Source: Sphingomonas sp. PP-CE-1G-424
GTDB taxonomy: Bacteria; Pseudomonadota; Alphaproteobacteria; Sphingomonadales; Sphingomonadaceae
Length of the DNA: 64,000 nt
Reading direction: 5' to 3'
NCBI RefSeq assembly: GCF_004341085.1
Contig: NZ_SLXW01000005.1
Location: forward strand, 1-64,000
In this document: piece after piece, positions 34,241-42,920 of the stretch
Numbering within the stretch: the first letter of the stretch is position 1
Layout of the letters: each line of letters starts with the position of its first letter
Translations under genes and position numbers: made by a program
The notes under the pieces: model-generated
What the model was told of the DNA's origin: nothing
Databases searched by the model: none
Seen by the model: the letters and a program-made list of their open reading frames with translations, nothing else

Positions 34241-35893
34241 CTACGCAACTACTGAATCCTCGACTGCTTCGGTGGTGTCGCGGCGGGATACTCGGACGGC
34301 TTCTTCGGCGGTGGTTTGGCCGGAGAGGACTAGGTCGCGGGCCGATTGCGCCAAGTTCGGCGACTTGGCGAAGGCGTGGGCGGTGATCTCCGACTCATGG
34401 CCGTCAGCGTTGATCAGGCGGCGGATCGTGTCGTCGATGCGGACCGCTTCGAACACACCGATGCGGCCCTTGTAGCCGGTCTGGTTGCAGTCTTCGCAGC
34501 TTTGCGCGACGTAGACGACCGCGTCGGAGGCGATGCCGAGCAGCGGGGCTACCGTAGCCGACGCGGGCACGGCCTTCCGACAGGTTGGGCACAGGCGACG
34601 GACGAGGCGCTGGGCGATCACCGCACGCAGCGTTGAGGCGAGCAGGAAGCTCTCGACCTTCATGTCGCGCATACGGGTGATCGCGCCGATCGCGTCGTTG
34701 GTGTGGACCGTCGACAGCACGAGATGGCCGGTGAGCGACGCCTGCACCGCAATCTCGGCGGTCTCGCGGTCGCGGATTTCGCCGACCATGACGACGTCGG
34801 GATCCTGGCGGAGGATCGCGCGCAGGCCTGCCGCGAAGGTGAGGCCGACCTTGGGGTTCACCTGCGTCTGGCCGACGCCATCAACCGCGTACTCGACCGG
34901 GTCCTCGACGGTGAGGATGTTACGGCTGCCGTCGTTGAGCAAGCGTAGCGCGGCGTAGAGCGACGTGGTCTTGCCCGAACCGGTCGGGCCGGTGACGAGG
35001 ATGATGCCGTTGGGCTCGCTCAGCGCCTCGTTCAGGAGCGCAAACAAGGCGGGCGGCAGGCCGAGCGCCTCCAAGTCGATGCCGGCGTTTTCCTTGTCGA
35101 GGATACGCAGCACGACGCGTTCGCCTGCGCGGCTCGGCAGTGTCGAGACGCGGACGTCGAGCAGCTTGCCCCCTAACGTGAGCCCCATGCGGCCGTCCTG
35201 CGGGACGCGGCGTTCGGCGATATCGAGGCGGGCCATGACCTTGATGCGGCTGACCACCACCGGGGCGACGTTGGGCGGCATCCGCAGCGTTTCGCGCAGC
35301 ACGCCGTCGATCCGCATCCGGACGACGAGGCCGGACTCGTACGGTTCGATGTGGATGTCCGACACGCCGTTGCGCGCGGCGTCGGCGATGATGCCGTTGA
35401 TGAGACGGATAGCGGGGGCGTCGTCGGCGGTGTCGAGCAGGTCCTCCGCAGTCGGCAGGTCGCCGGCGAGCAGGTCGAGTTCGTCGCCCATGCCGACCGC
35501 CGCGAGCGCGTTGGCCTGGCCGTCCATCGCGTAGACGTTCGACAGGAGGCGGTCGAAGGCGATCTGTTCCACGAACGTCACGTCGAACGGACGCGCGAGG
35601 TAGCGGCGGAGTTCGAGCAGGACTTTGGGGTCTGCGCCGGCGCGCATTGCGATGGTGAGGTGGGAGTCCGTGTCGGTGTGGTCGACGACGACGCCGAACT
35701 TTCGGGCGAAGGCGTAGGGGATGGTGATCTGGGGAAGGTCACTGCTCCCCTCCCGCTCGCGGGAGGGGTTGGGGGAGGGAATGACATACCCCTCGATCGC
35801 GTCGTCCATGATCGAGGCAGGCCCTCCCCCGACCCCTCCCGCAAGCGGGAGGGGAGAAGCGGCGTCGATCTCGTGGCCTTCGCGGATGATCAT
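34241..35893 (-). CDS. gspE: Type II secretion ATPase GspE with REP-derived N-terminus
   Basis: The 550-residue protein has Walker A GPTGSGKTTSLY, Asp box and Walker B regions and the tetracysteine zinc motif (CPTC and CEDC). It powers pseudopilus extension. The start overlaps the gspD stop (ATGA at 35893). Residues about 12-49 (PLPLAGGVGGG ... PSPNPSREREG) are translated from REP pair R6, after which the normal family start (DLPQITIPYAFARKFGVVVD) resumes. The reading frame is intact, so the enzyme is probably functional. Confidence 0.94.
   Translation of the reverse strand: MIIREGHEIDAASPLPLAGGVGGGPASIMDDAIEGYVIPSPNPSREREGSSDLPQITIPYAFARKFGVVVDHTDTDSHLTIAMRAGADPKVLLELRRYLARPFDVTFVEQIAFDRLLSNVYAMDGQANALAAVGMGDELDLLAGDLPTAEDLLDTADDAPAIRLINGIIADAARNGVSDIHIEPYESGLVVRMRIDGVLRETLRMPPNVAPVVVSRIKVMARLDIAERRVPQDGRMGLTLGGKLLDVRVSTLPSRAGERVVLRILDKENAGIDLEALGLPPALFALLNEALSEPNGIILVTGPTGSGKTTSLYAALRLLNDGSRNILTVEDPVEYAVDGVGQTQVNPKVGLTFAAGLRAILRQDPDVVMVGEIRDRETAEIAVQASLTGHLVLSTVHTNDAIGAITRMRDMKVESFLLASTLRAVIAQRLVRRLCPTCRKAVPASATVAPLLGIASDAVVYVAQSCEDCNQTGYKGRIGVFEAVRIDDTIRRLINADGHESEITAHAFAKSPNLAQSARDLVLSGQTTAEEAVRVSRRDTTEAVEDSVVA
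35745..35858. repeat. REP-like inverted pair R6, inside gspE
   Basis: Arms CTCCCCTCCCGCTCGCGGGA (35746) and inverse CCCTCCCGCAAGCGGGAGGG (35834). Same family as R3. Translated in frame as part of GspE. Confidence 0.85.
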
Positions 35894-38109
35894 TTCCTGG
35901 ATCGCACGACCATCGTCGAGGTGCGGACCGGCACCGCGATGCGCGGATCCTCGATGTTGCCGGGGATCGGCGCGCTCGGGATCGGCGGCGCAGCGCCCAT
36001 GTAATCGCGGACGAGCTGGTCGATCGACGGCTCGGCACCCGGCTCCTGCAGCCCCTGCTGCAGGCGGACATAGCCATAACGCTGCTCGGTCAGCTTGCGG
36101 CTGTCCTCCGCGGTGCGCAGGATCGTCGGGCGGATGAAGATCATCAGGTTGGTCTTCGACCGCTGCTTCGCTTTCGAAGTGAACAGATGGCCGAGCACGG
36201 GGATGTCGCCGAGCAGCGGGATCTTCTCGATCGTGCGGCGCTCGTTATCGTCGAGCAGGCCGCTGATCACCGCGATCTGGCCGTCGTCGACAGTGCGGAC
36301 GGTTTCGACCTCGCGCTTGTTGAGGATCAGATCGCTGTTGTCGCTCGACACCGGGCCGGCGATCGAGCTGACCTCCAGGCGGAGGTTGAGCTTCACCGTA
36401 CCCGACGAGTTCACCTGCGGCCGCACGGTCAGCTCGATGCCGACATTCTGCCGCTGCGTGGTGCGGAAGGCGTTGTCGAAATTGGTGCTGAGCGCTTGGC
36501 CCGTGGTGATCGGGATCTCCTGCCCGACGAGGCTGTGCGCCTCCTGATTGTCGAGCGTGACGAGGTGCGGGACCTGGAGCAGGTTCGAGGTCGTGTCGCT
36601 CTTTACCGCGTTGATGATCGCGCCGAAGAAGGTGCTGCCGATCTTGCCGCCGAACCCGCCAAAGCCGCCGGTGGCCGCGAGGATCGATGCGATCGCCGAC
36701 TGCTGCAGTGCGTCCGCCGCGGCATTGGGCGTGTTCGTTTCGGTGCGCGTGCCATCGGGCGCGACGACCGTCGTGCCGTTGCCGCCGATCGAGCGTGCGC
36801 CGATCGCGCCGGCGATCTGGAGGATGTTGGGCGCGGAGTTCGAGAAGGTCGACGCGCCGAACGCACCGCCGCTCGGATCGCCGACGATGAACTGCGCACC
36901 GAGCGTCCTCGCAGTCGAATCGGAAACTTCGGCGACGATCGCCTCGACCAGCACCTGTTCGCGGCGCGTGTCGAGCTGGCGGACGACCTCGTTCAGCTGA
37001 CGCTGGATCTCGGCAGGCGCCGCGATGACGATCGCGTTGGCGCCGGCGAAGCGCGTGACGACCGCGGCGGTCTTGCCGCCGGCCGCGGTGATCGCAGCCT
37101 GGCCCGATCCGCCACCCCCGCCGCTCGACGAAGGACCGGACTGCGGGATCTGTGGTTGCGAGAAGTTCGACTGGCCGCCGGACGCACCGTTGGTACTGCT
37201 CGATCCGAAGTTCGAACGCGACAAGGCGGTCTGCACGGGCTGCGTCGGAGTCTGGCCGACGAGTTCCTGCAACACCGGCAGCAGCTGCTCGGCATCGGCG
37301 TTCTCGAGGAACACGACCTTGATTTCGGTGCCGTTGCGCGCCTTCTGGTCGAGGTCCGCGGCGACCTGCGCGAGGCGGGCGACGGTAGTCGGATCGCCGC
37401 GCAACGCGACCGCGTTCGAGCCCTCGACCGCGACGACCGATGCGCTCGGACCGGAGCCGGCGCCACCGCCCTGCCCGCCTTGACCGCCGCCAGTGCCGGT
37501 TCCGATCAAGCCCTGGAGCGCGGTGGCGATCTCCTTGGCGCTGGCGTTCTTCAGCGCGACGACGCGCGTGGAGGAGGTGTCGGTGTCGATCCGGCGAAGG
37601 ACTTCGCGGATGCGACGGATGTTGTCGGCGAAATCGACCACGACGAGGCTGTTGCCGCCGCGGTTCGCGCTGACCGAGCCCTGCGCGCTGACCAGCGGGC
37701 GAACCGTCTCGACCGCGGACTGCGCGTCGATCGCGCGGAGGCGGATGATCTCGGTAACGTAGCTGTTGCGTGCGGCGCCTGCGACGCCGATCCGGCTCGG
37801 CTGCGACGCGGCGTTGTCGAGCGGCTGGACGCGGAACGCGCCGCCCGAGGTCGGCACCGCGACGAGGCCATTGGCGCGCAACGTCGAGAGAAATATCTCG
37901 AAATATTCGGAGCGCGACAGGGGGCGATCGGTGACCACGGTCACCTTGCCGGCGACGCGGTTGTCGATGATGAAGGTGCGCCCGGTGACCTTGGCGGCGT
38001 CGGCGATGAACGCGCGGATATCGGCATCGCGGACGTTGAGCGTGGTCTGCGCGTGGACGCCTGCCGCCAACGCGAGCGCGACGACGGGGCCGAGAAGAAG
38101 CTTTTTCAT
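35890..38109 (-). CDS. gspD: Type II secretion secretin GspD
   Basis: The 739-residue protein has a signal peptide (MKKLLLGPVVALALAAGVHA), N0 to N3 domains (NVRDADIRAFIADAAKVTGR, then repeated VVALKNASAKEIATALQGL) and the secretin barrel (VPHLVTLDNQEAHSLVGQEI, TNLMIFIRPTIL). A Gly/Ser-rich insertion (GQGGQGGGAGSGP and SSSGGGGGSG) lies between N-domains. It forms the outer-membrane channel. Overlaps gspC and gspE by 4 nt. Confidence 0.95.
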   Translation of the reverse strand: MKKLLLGPVVALALAAGVHAQTTLNVRDADIRAFIADAAKVTGRTFIIDNRVAGKVTVVTDRPLSRSEYFEIFLSTLRANGLVAVPTSGGAFRVQPLDNAASQPSRIGVAGAARNSYVTEIIRLRAIDAQSAVETVRPLVSAQGSVSANRGGNSLVVVDFADNIRRIREVLRRIDTDTSSTRVVALKNASAKEIATALQGLIGTGTGGGQGGQGGGAGSGPSASVVAVEGSNAVALRGDPTTVARLAQVAADLDQKARNGTEIKVVFLENADAEQLLPVLQELVGQTPTQPVQTALSRSNFGSSSTNGASGGQSNFSQPQIPQSGPSSSGGGGGSGQAAITAAGGKTAAVVTRFAGANAIVIAAPAEIQRQLNEVVRQLDTRREQVLVEAIVAEVSDSTARTLGAQFIVGDPSGGAFGASTFSNSAPNILQIAGAIGARSIGGNGTTVVAPDGTRTETNTPNAAADALQQSAIASILAATGGFGGFGGKIGSTFFGAIINAVKSDTTSNLLQVPHLVTLDNQEAHSLVGQEIPITTGQALSTNFDNAFRTTQRQNVGIELTVRPQVNSSGTVKLNLRLEVSSIAGPVSSDNSDLILNKREVETVRTVDDGQIAVISGLLDDNERRTIEKIPLLGDIPVLGHLFTSKAKQRSKTNLMIFIRPTILRTAEDSRKLTEQRYGYVRLQQGLQEPGAEPSIDQLVRDYMGAAPPIPSAPIPGNIEDPRIAVPVRTSTMVVRSRK

Positions 38110-38924
38110 TGGGGTGGCGCGATCGTGATGGCGAGCGGCAGGGTATCCTGGCCGCGTTCTACGGTGATGGGGACGTTGCCGCCGCCCGCGAAATCCTTGG
38201 CGATGCGGTCGAGATCGCCGGGGCCGGAAACGGGCCGCCCGCCGATCGAGGTGACGACATCGCCGTCCTTGAGCCCGGCGGAGCGGAAGACGTTGCCCGA
38301 GCCCTGCGACCGGACCGTCAGCCCGCTGATGCGGCCACCGTCGATGCGGGGGATGAAGCCGATCTCGCTCCGCAACTGCGCGACTGGGATACCGACCGCT
38401 GGGGACACAGCGCCAGCAGGGGCCGCTCCGGGTACGACCGGGGTGACGGCACCCGACTGGTCGAGGAACAGGTCTTCGTCGGCGCCCCCACGGTCGATCG
38501 TGACATGATCGAACGCGACCGCCTTCAGGCGTACGCCAGGCTGGATCTCGTCGCCGACCGCAACGCTTTGCTGGAGACCGTCGGGACCGGCGATGATCGC
38601 GGAGCTGCGCCCCATCGCCTCGTCGATGCGCGTGCCGAATAGAGTCAGCTGGAGCGACGTGACGGTGGCGGGTGCGCCCGCCGCGCCACCGAGGCGGAAG
38701 AACGGATCGAACCCGCGCAAGATATCGGCGGGCGATCCGACGACCATCGGCGCGGCGGGGCGCCAGTCGCCGAGCGGCGTGATCGGCGTCACGATCGTCC
38801 ACGCCAACCGCGCGCACTGCGTGGCCAGCCCGGCCAGCAGCGCGAGTTCGACGACACTGTAGACATTCACGACCGGCATACGCCGCAAGATACGGCGCGC
38901 CCGCGCGTCCAGCTTCAACCGCAT
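38106..38924 (-). CDS. gspC: Type II secretion protein GspC
   Basis: From the ATG at 38924 the protein has 272 residues: cytoplasmic basic start, one membrane helix (YSVVELALLAGLATQCARLA), the HR domain and a C-terminal PDZ domain (SGNVFRSAGLKDGDVVTSIG). It couples inner membrane and secretin and selects cargo. It is the first gene of the gsp operon; a longer start at 38966 is possible. Confidence 0.9.
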   Translation of the reverse strand: MRLKLDARARRILRRMPVVNVYSVVELALLAGLATQCARLAWTIVTPITPLGDWRPAAPMVVGSPADILRGFDPFFRLGGAAGAPATVTSLQLTLFGTRIDEAMGRSSAIIAGPDGLQQSVAVGDEIQPGVRLKAVAFDHVTIDRGGADEDLFLDQSGAVTPVVPGAAPAGAVSPAVGIPVAQLRSEIGFIPRIDGGRISGLTVRSQGSGNVFRSAGLKDGDVVTSIGGRPVSGPGDLDRIAKDFAGGGNVPITVERGQDTLPLAITIAPPQ

Positions 38925-39082
38925 CCGCGACCCACCCCAATTTCCCGCATCCCGTCGCGTAGGCATGCCATGTTACAATTCCGCGTCAATGGCTTGCCCG
39001 CCGAATATGCGCAATCCGGTGCGGGGGGCGCCAAGTGATGGATAGGGTAGCGCATCGCGTCGGCGATGGGCAGAAGACGCGC

Positions 39083-39739
39083 ATGTCCGATACTTTCCCC
39101 TCCAGTGGCTCCGGCCTGCCCCCCGCAGCGATCCTGGCGCGGCTGTCCGTGCCCGGCGTTCAGCGCGTACCGAGCCCCAAGCTCGACCTGTTCGTGCGGC
39201 GCGACTTCCTGCCGCCCGACCTGTGTGCAGCGCTGATCGAGCGGATCGACGCGGTACGGCGCCCCTCGACGATCTCCGATTCGAACGGTGACGCGAGCTA
39301 TCGGACGAGTGAGACGGGCGATCTTTCGCCGCTTGATCCGGTGGCGATCGACGTCGAGCGCCGGATCGCGGCGCTGACCGGACTCGATCCGGTGCACGGC
39401 GAGCCGCTGCAGGGCCAGCGCTATGCGGTCGGACAGGAGTTCAAGGGGCATACCGATTATTTCGAGCCGAACGGGGTGGACTATACGCGCTATTGCGGCG
39501 TCGCGGGGAACAGGACGTGGACCGTCATGATCTACTTGAACCGGCCAGGCGCGGGCGGCGCGACGCGCTTCAAGGCGATCGACAAGATCGTCCAGCCGGA
39601 GACGGGCAAGCTGCTCGCGTGGAACAACCGGCGAGCGGATGGCAGCCTCAACCCTGCGACGCTGCATCACGGGATGAAGGTACGGTCGGGGGTCAAGTAT
39701 GTGATCACCAAATGGTTTCGCGAGAAGGCATGGGGCTAG
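39083..39739 (+). CDS. 2OG-Fe(II) oxygenase, prolyl 4-hydroxylase-like
   Basis: The 218-residue protein contains the iron-binding HTDYFEPNGVDY (HxD) and a distal His in ATLHHGMKVRSGVKYV with the 2-oxoglutarate Lys/Arg (KYVITKWFREK). This fits the P4Hc family. The substrate is unknown; bacterial members hydroxylate EF-Tu and other proteins. Start at 39083 (MSDTFPSSGSG) is chosen over ATG 39038 by family-like N-terminus; this is uncertain. It is divergent from gspC. Confidence 0.85.
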   Translation: MSDTFPSSGSGLPPAAILARLSVPGVQRVPSPKLDLFVRRDFLPPDLCAALIERIDAVRRPSTISDSNGDASYRTSETGDLSPLDPVAIDVERRIAALTGLDPVHGEPLQGQRYAVGQEFKGHTDYFEPNGVDYTRYCGVAGNRTWTVMIYLNRPGAGGATRFKAIDKIVQPETGKLLAWNNRRADGSLNPATLHHGMKVRSGVKYVITKWFREKAWG

Positions 39740-39827
39740 GCTTGGTCTAAGGCCATGATCGGTCGGATGAGAACGGGTGGATAGGCGTAGCGGCGGTGCC
39801 CGCGCCTCAGCACCTACCCCAGTTAAA

Positions 39828-39938
39828 GCACCTCCCCGGCGAAGGCCGGGGTCCAGTTGGGCAACGTTGCTGACGGAGGACGGCGCTACGTTACGCTGAC
39901 CTTTCCAACTGGGCCCCGGCCTTCGCCGGGGAGGTGCT
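39828..39938. repeat. REP-like inverted pair R7 (GGCGAAGGCCGGGG type)
   Basis: Arms GCACCTCCCCGGCGAAGGCC (39829) and the inverse GGCCTTCGCCGGGGAGGTGC (39919). Fills most of the gap between the oxygenase and the TonB receptor genes. Same family as R8 and R15. Confidence 0.85.
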
Positions 39939-40006
39939 CTTCTTGGGAGGTCGGTCGCTCCGACTGCGCTCGCCGCTGGAGCGCAACGTGAACGACCGCC
40001 CCTTCC

Positions 40007-42814
40007 TCAGAACGTCGTGCTGATACCCAGCGTGAACACCTGACCCAGATTGTACCGGTTGATGTACACCTTGTTGCCGTTCTCGAACGTCTGGCCTTCG
40101 CTGAACCGCGTCTTGGTGAGGTTGCGCGCCTCGGCCTTCACCTCGAATTTGGCCCCGCGCAGTTCGATGCCCTGGCGCGCGACGAGATCGAGGCGGATGC
40201 CGGGCCTTTCGATGATGTCGGGCAGGAAGCCCGCGCCACCGAGGTTGGACGGGCCGCGGTTCGTCACGCGGTCGCTGGCATAGTTGAACAGCAGCGTGAT
40301 CTGAGACAGCCGCTTGGTATCCTCCAGTCCAAGCTGGACGTTGACCAAGTGATCCGACTGACCGGTGAGCGGCGCGCCGTCACGGAAATTGCCCGTCGCG
40401 GGCGCAAACCCGGTATCGCACCCTGCGACCTTCGTGGTCTGGTCGACCACGTTCGGCACGCAGGTGTCGTCCACCGTGATCGACGACTGCGTATAGGTGT
40501 AGTTGGCGATGAACAGCAGCCGCCGCGTCGCGAAGAAATCGCTGCCGAGCGTGTCGAGCGGCACGTATTTCTGGAACTCGACCTCGCCGCCGTACAGCTT
40601 GGCCTTGGGCAGATTGGTGAAGCCGGTCTGGAGACGATCGTCCGCGCCGGTGTAGAAACCGACCTGCTCGATCGGCTTGTCGATCCGCTTGTAGAACGCA
40701 CCGAGCGTGAAACGCTGGTCACGCGCGAAGAACCACTCGTACCGTGCGTCGAGATTGTAGAGCTTGGTATCCTGCAACAGCGGGTTACCGAAGAACAGGC
40801 GATCCGATTCGGGATCGCGGAACTGCTGCGGCGCAAGCTCGCGGAACTGCGGGCGCGAGATCGTCTTCGATCCACTGACGCGAAACTGCATGTCGGGCGC
40901 GAAATTCCAGGTCAGCGTGGTAGCCGGCAGGAAATAGTCGTTCTTCAGGCGCGTCGTCGCGGAATCGATCGGGGTCACCCGCTCGTCCGCCGTCTCGTAG
41001 CGGACGCCGATCGTGCCGCGGATACCGTCGGCGACCTCGGCTTCAGCCTGGACATAGCCTGCATGAATACGCAGCGACGCGTCATACTGGTACGCGCCGA
41101 GCGGGGTGTTGAACTGCAGCTCCAGCGAGTTGTTCGGATCGTTCGTGTCGATCGCGAGCAGATAGTCCGGGCGCAGCAGATTGTAGGGATAGCCCGGCGC
41201 GGTGCCACCACCGCGCGGCGTCTGGTAATTGAACTGAAGGCGCGACGACGTGCGCTTCGTGTCCGAATAGAAATAACCGGTCGAAAGCGTCACCGGCCGC
41301 GCGGTCGACAGCTTGTAGGCCAGATCGGCCTGCCCGCTGTAGAGGTCCTCCTTCAGTTCGCTGAAGATGATCGACGCGAACGGCGAGAAGCGCTGCGTCA
41401 CCTGATAGGCGCCGTTACACTGCGCGCCCCCGGTGCCGTTCGGATCCTGCACGGTGATCGGCAGACCCGTCGTGGTGGTGTTCGAGCAGAGATAATCGAA
41501 CTGCCGCTCGTACGGCGCGTTGCGCTTCGAATTCGCGTAGGCGCCGCGGACGTCGAGCGTCAGCGCGTCCACCGGCTTGAACGCGCCGACCAGCTGGGTC
41601 TCGAACAACTGGCGTTCGAACCAGTTGGTACTCTGCTGGAAGCGCAGACCGCTCGAGTTGTTGTAGGTGGTCGCCGCCGACCCGCGCGCCTGCTTGAGCG
41701 TATCGTGAATGTAGACGTTGGTGAGCTTGACGCTGTTCTCGCCGAACTCGTAGCCGATGCCGAGCAGTCCGTTGGCGACCATCCGGTTGTCGGTCAGCAG
41801 CGTCTGGAAATCGTTGCGCAGCAAACCCTCGGGCGTGACCGAATCCTGCTGCGTGATGTTGCGCGTGCGGAAGGTGTTGCTCGCGCTGACCGATGCGATG
41901 ACGCCGAGCCGGCCCGATCCGATGTCGAACACCGTACCACCGCTGATTTCGCCCGAGAAATTGGCGGGGAGCTGGTTGTTGCGCTGGAGCAGCGAGGTCG
42001 AGGCGTTGCTGAGCGTGGCGGCCTGCGCGGCGGAGATGTTGCCGTTGCCCTTTGGCGCATCCTTGATGAAGCTCGGCACCTTGCGGGTGCCGTCGTCGTA
42101 GCCGATCCAGTCCTTATCGCCGCCGTAGTAGGTGTAGCCGAGCTCGCTGGTCGTCGCGGTGTCGGCCGAAACCGAGCCTCCGAACGACAGGAAGTTCTTG
42201 TCCGGGATCGTCTTGGTCGTGAGGTTGATCACGCCGCCGCCGAATTCGCCGGGATAGTTCACCGAATAGGTCTTCTGGACCAGCGCGGACCCGACGATCG
42301 TGGTCGGGAAGATGTCGAGCGGGACCGAACGGCGTAGCGGCTCGGGGCTCGGCAAGGGCGAACCGTTGAGCAGCGACGACGAGTAGCGATCGCCGAGGCC
42401 GCGGACATAGACGAAGCCGTTGCCGACGATGCTGAGACCGGTAACGCGCGACAAGGCGCCGGCGATGTCGCCTTCGCCGGTGCGGGCGATGTCCTCGGTC
42501 GACAGGATCGACACGACCTGCGGCGTCGCACGGACGAAATTCGGGATGTTGCGGCCGACGACGACGATGTCCTCGCCGCCATTGGGATCATAACCAGGCG
42601 TCGACACTTCGGCCTGTGCACCGGCGGCCTGTGCACCTGCAGCCTGTGGCGCAGACGTGTCCACCGGCGTCGAGGTAGGCCCCGTCGGCGTTGTCGAGGC
42701 GGGGGGCGGCGCGGCGGGAGCCGGCGCGGCGCCACCAGTTTGGGCCAGCGCGGCCGGCGTGACCAGCTGCGAGGTCAGGAGAAGTAAGGTGGCATAGCCG
42801 AAGCGCGTTTGCAT
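40007..42814 (-). CDS. TonB-dependent outer membrane receptor
   Basis: The 935-residue protein has a signal peptide (MQTRFGYATLLLLTSQLVTP), a disordered Ala/Pro-rich stretch and the plug domain (EDIVVVGRNIPNFVRATPQV, VYVRGLGDRYSSSLLNGSPL). A long 22-strand barrel follows and ends with the aromatic-terminal strand GQVFTLGISTTF. It has no STN signalling domain. The partner lipoprotein gene upstream and the Pho-box array beyond it suggest uptake of a phosphorus-containing compound; this is inference. The barrel and its length fit the family. Confidence 0.92.
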   Translation of the reverse strand: MQTRFGYATLLLLTSQLVTPAALAQTGGAAPAPAAPPPASTTPTGPTSTPVDTSAPQAAGAQAAGAQAEVSTPGYDPNGGEDIVVVGRNIPNFVRATPQVVSILSTEDIARTGEGDIAGALSRVTGLSIVGNGFVYVRGLGDRYSSSLLNGSPLPSPEPLRRSVPLDIFPTTIVGSALVQKTYSVNYPGEFGGGVINLTTKTIPDKNFLSFGGSVSADTATTSELGYTYYGGDKDWIGYDDGTRKVPSFIKDAPKGNGNISAAQAATLSNASTSLLQRNNQLPANFSGEISGGTVFDIGSGRLGVIASVSASNTFRTRNITQQDSVTPEGLLRNDFQTLLTDNRMVANGLLGIGYEFGENSVKLTNVYIHDTLKQARGSAATTYNNSSGLRFQQSTNWFERQLFETQLVGAFKPVDALTLDVRGAYANSKRNAPYERQFDYLCSNTTTTGLPITVQDPNGTGGAQCNGAYQVTQRFSPFASIIFSELKEDLYSGQADLAYKLSTARPVTLSTGYFYSDTKRTSSRLQFNYQTPRGGGTAPGYPYNLLRPDYLLAIDTNDPNNSLELQFNTPLGAYQYDASLRIHAGYVQAEAEVADGIRGTIGVRYETADERVTPIDSATTRLKNDYFLPATTLTWNFAPDMQFRVSGSKTISRPQFRELAPQQFRDPESDRLFFGNPLLQDTKLYNLDARYEWFFARDQRFTLGAFYKRIDKPIEQVGFYTGADDRLQTGFTNLPKAKLYGGEVEFQKYVPLDTLGSDFFATRRLLFIANYTYTQSSITVDDTCVPNVVDQTTKVAGCDTGFAPATGNFRDGAPLTGQSDHLVNVQLGLEDTKRLSQITLLFNYASDRVTNRGPSNLGGAGFLPDIIERPGIRLDLVARQGIELRGAKFEVKAEARNLTKTRFSEGQTFENGNKVYINRYNLGQVFTLGISTTF

Positions 42815-42847
42815 GGCCGAATATCCAGATCAGGGGTCTATGGGCGA

Positions 42848-42880
42848 ATGCCGGGGCGGTCTTTGGAACCGCCCCGGCAT
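42848..42880. promoter_or_regulatory. Perfect intercistronic hairpin before the TonB receptor gene
   Basis: A 13-bp perfect stem (ATGCCGGGGCGGT with its inverse) and a 7-nt loop lie in the 106-nt gap between the lipoprotein stop and the receptor start. No T-run follows on the minus strand, so attenuation or mRNA stabilisation is more likely than full termination. Confidence 0.65.
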
Positions 42881-42920
42881 CGCTGCTCACATCATCGACT
42901 GCGGAGAGCCGACCGGAGGC

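Noticed and set aside
36187..38508. 773-residue plus-strand ORF opposite gspD
   Set aside because: Antisense shadow produced by codon bias; no recognised motif or ribosome site.
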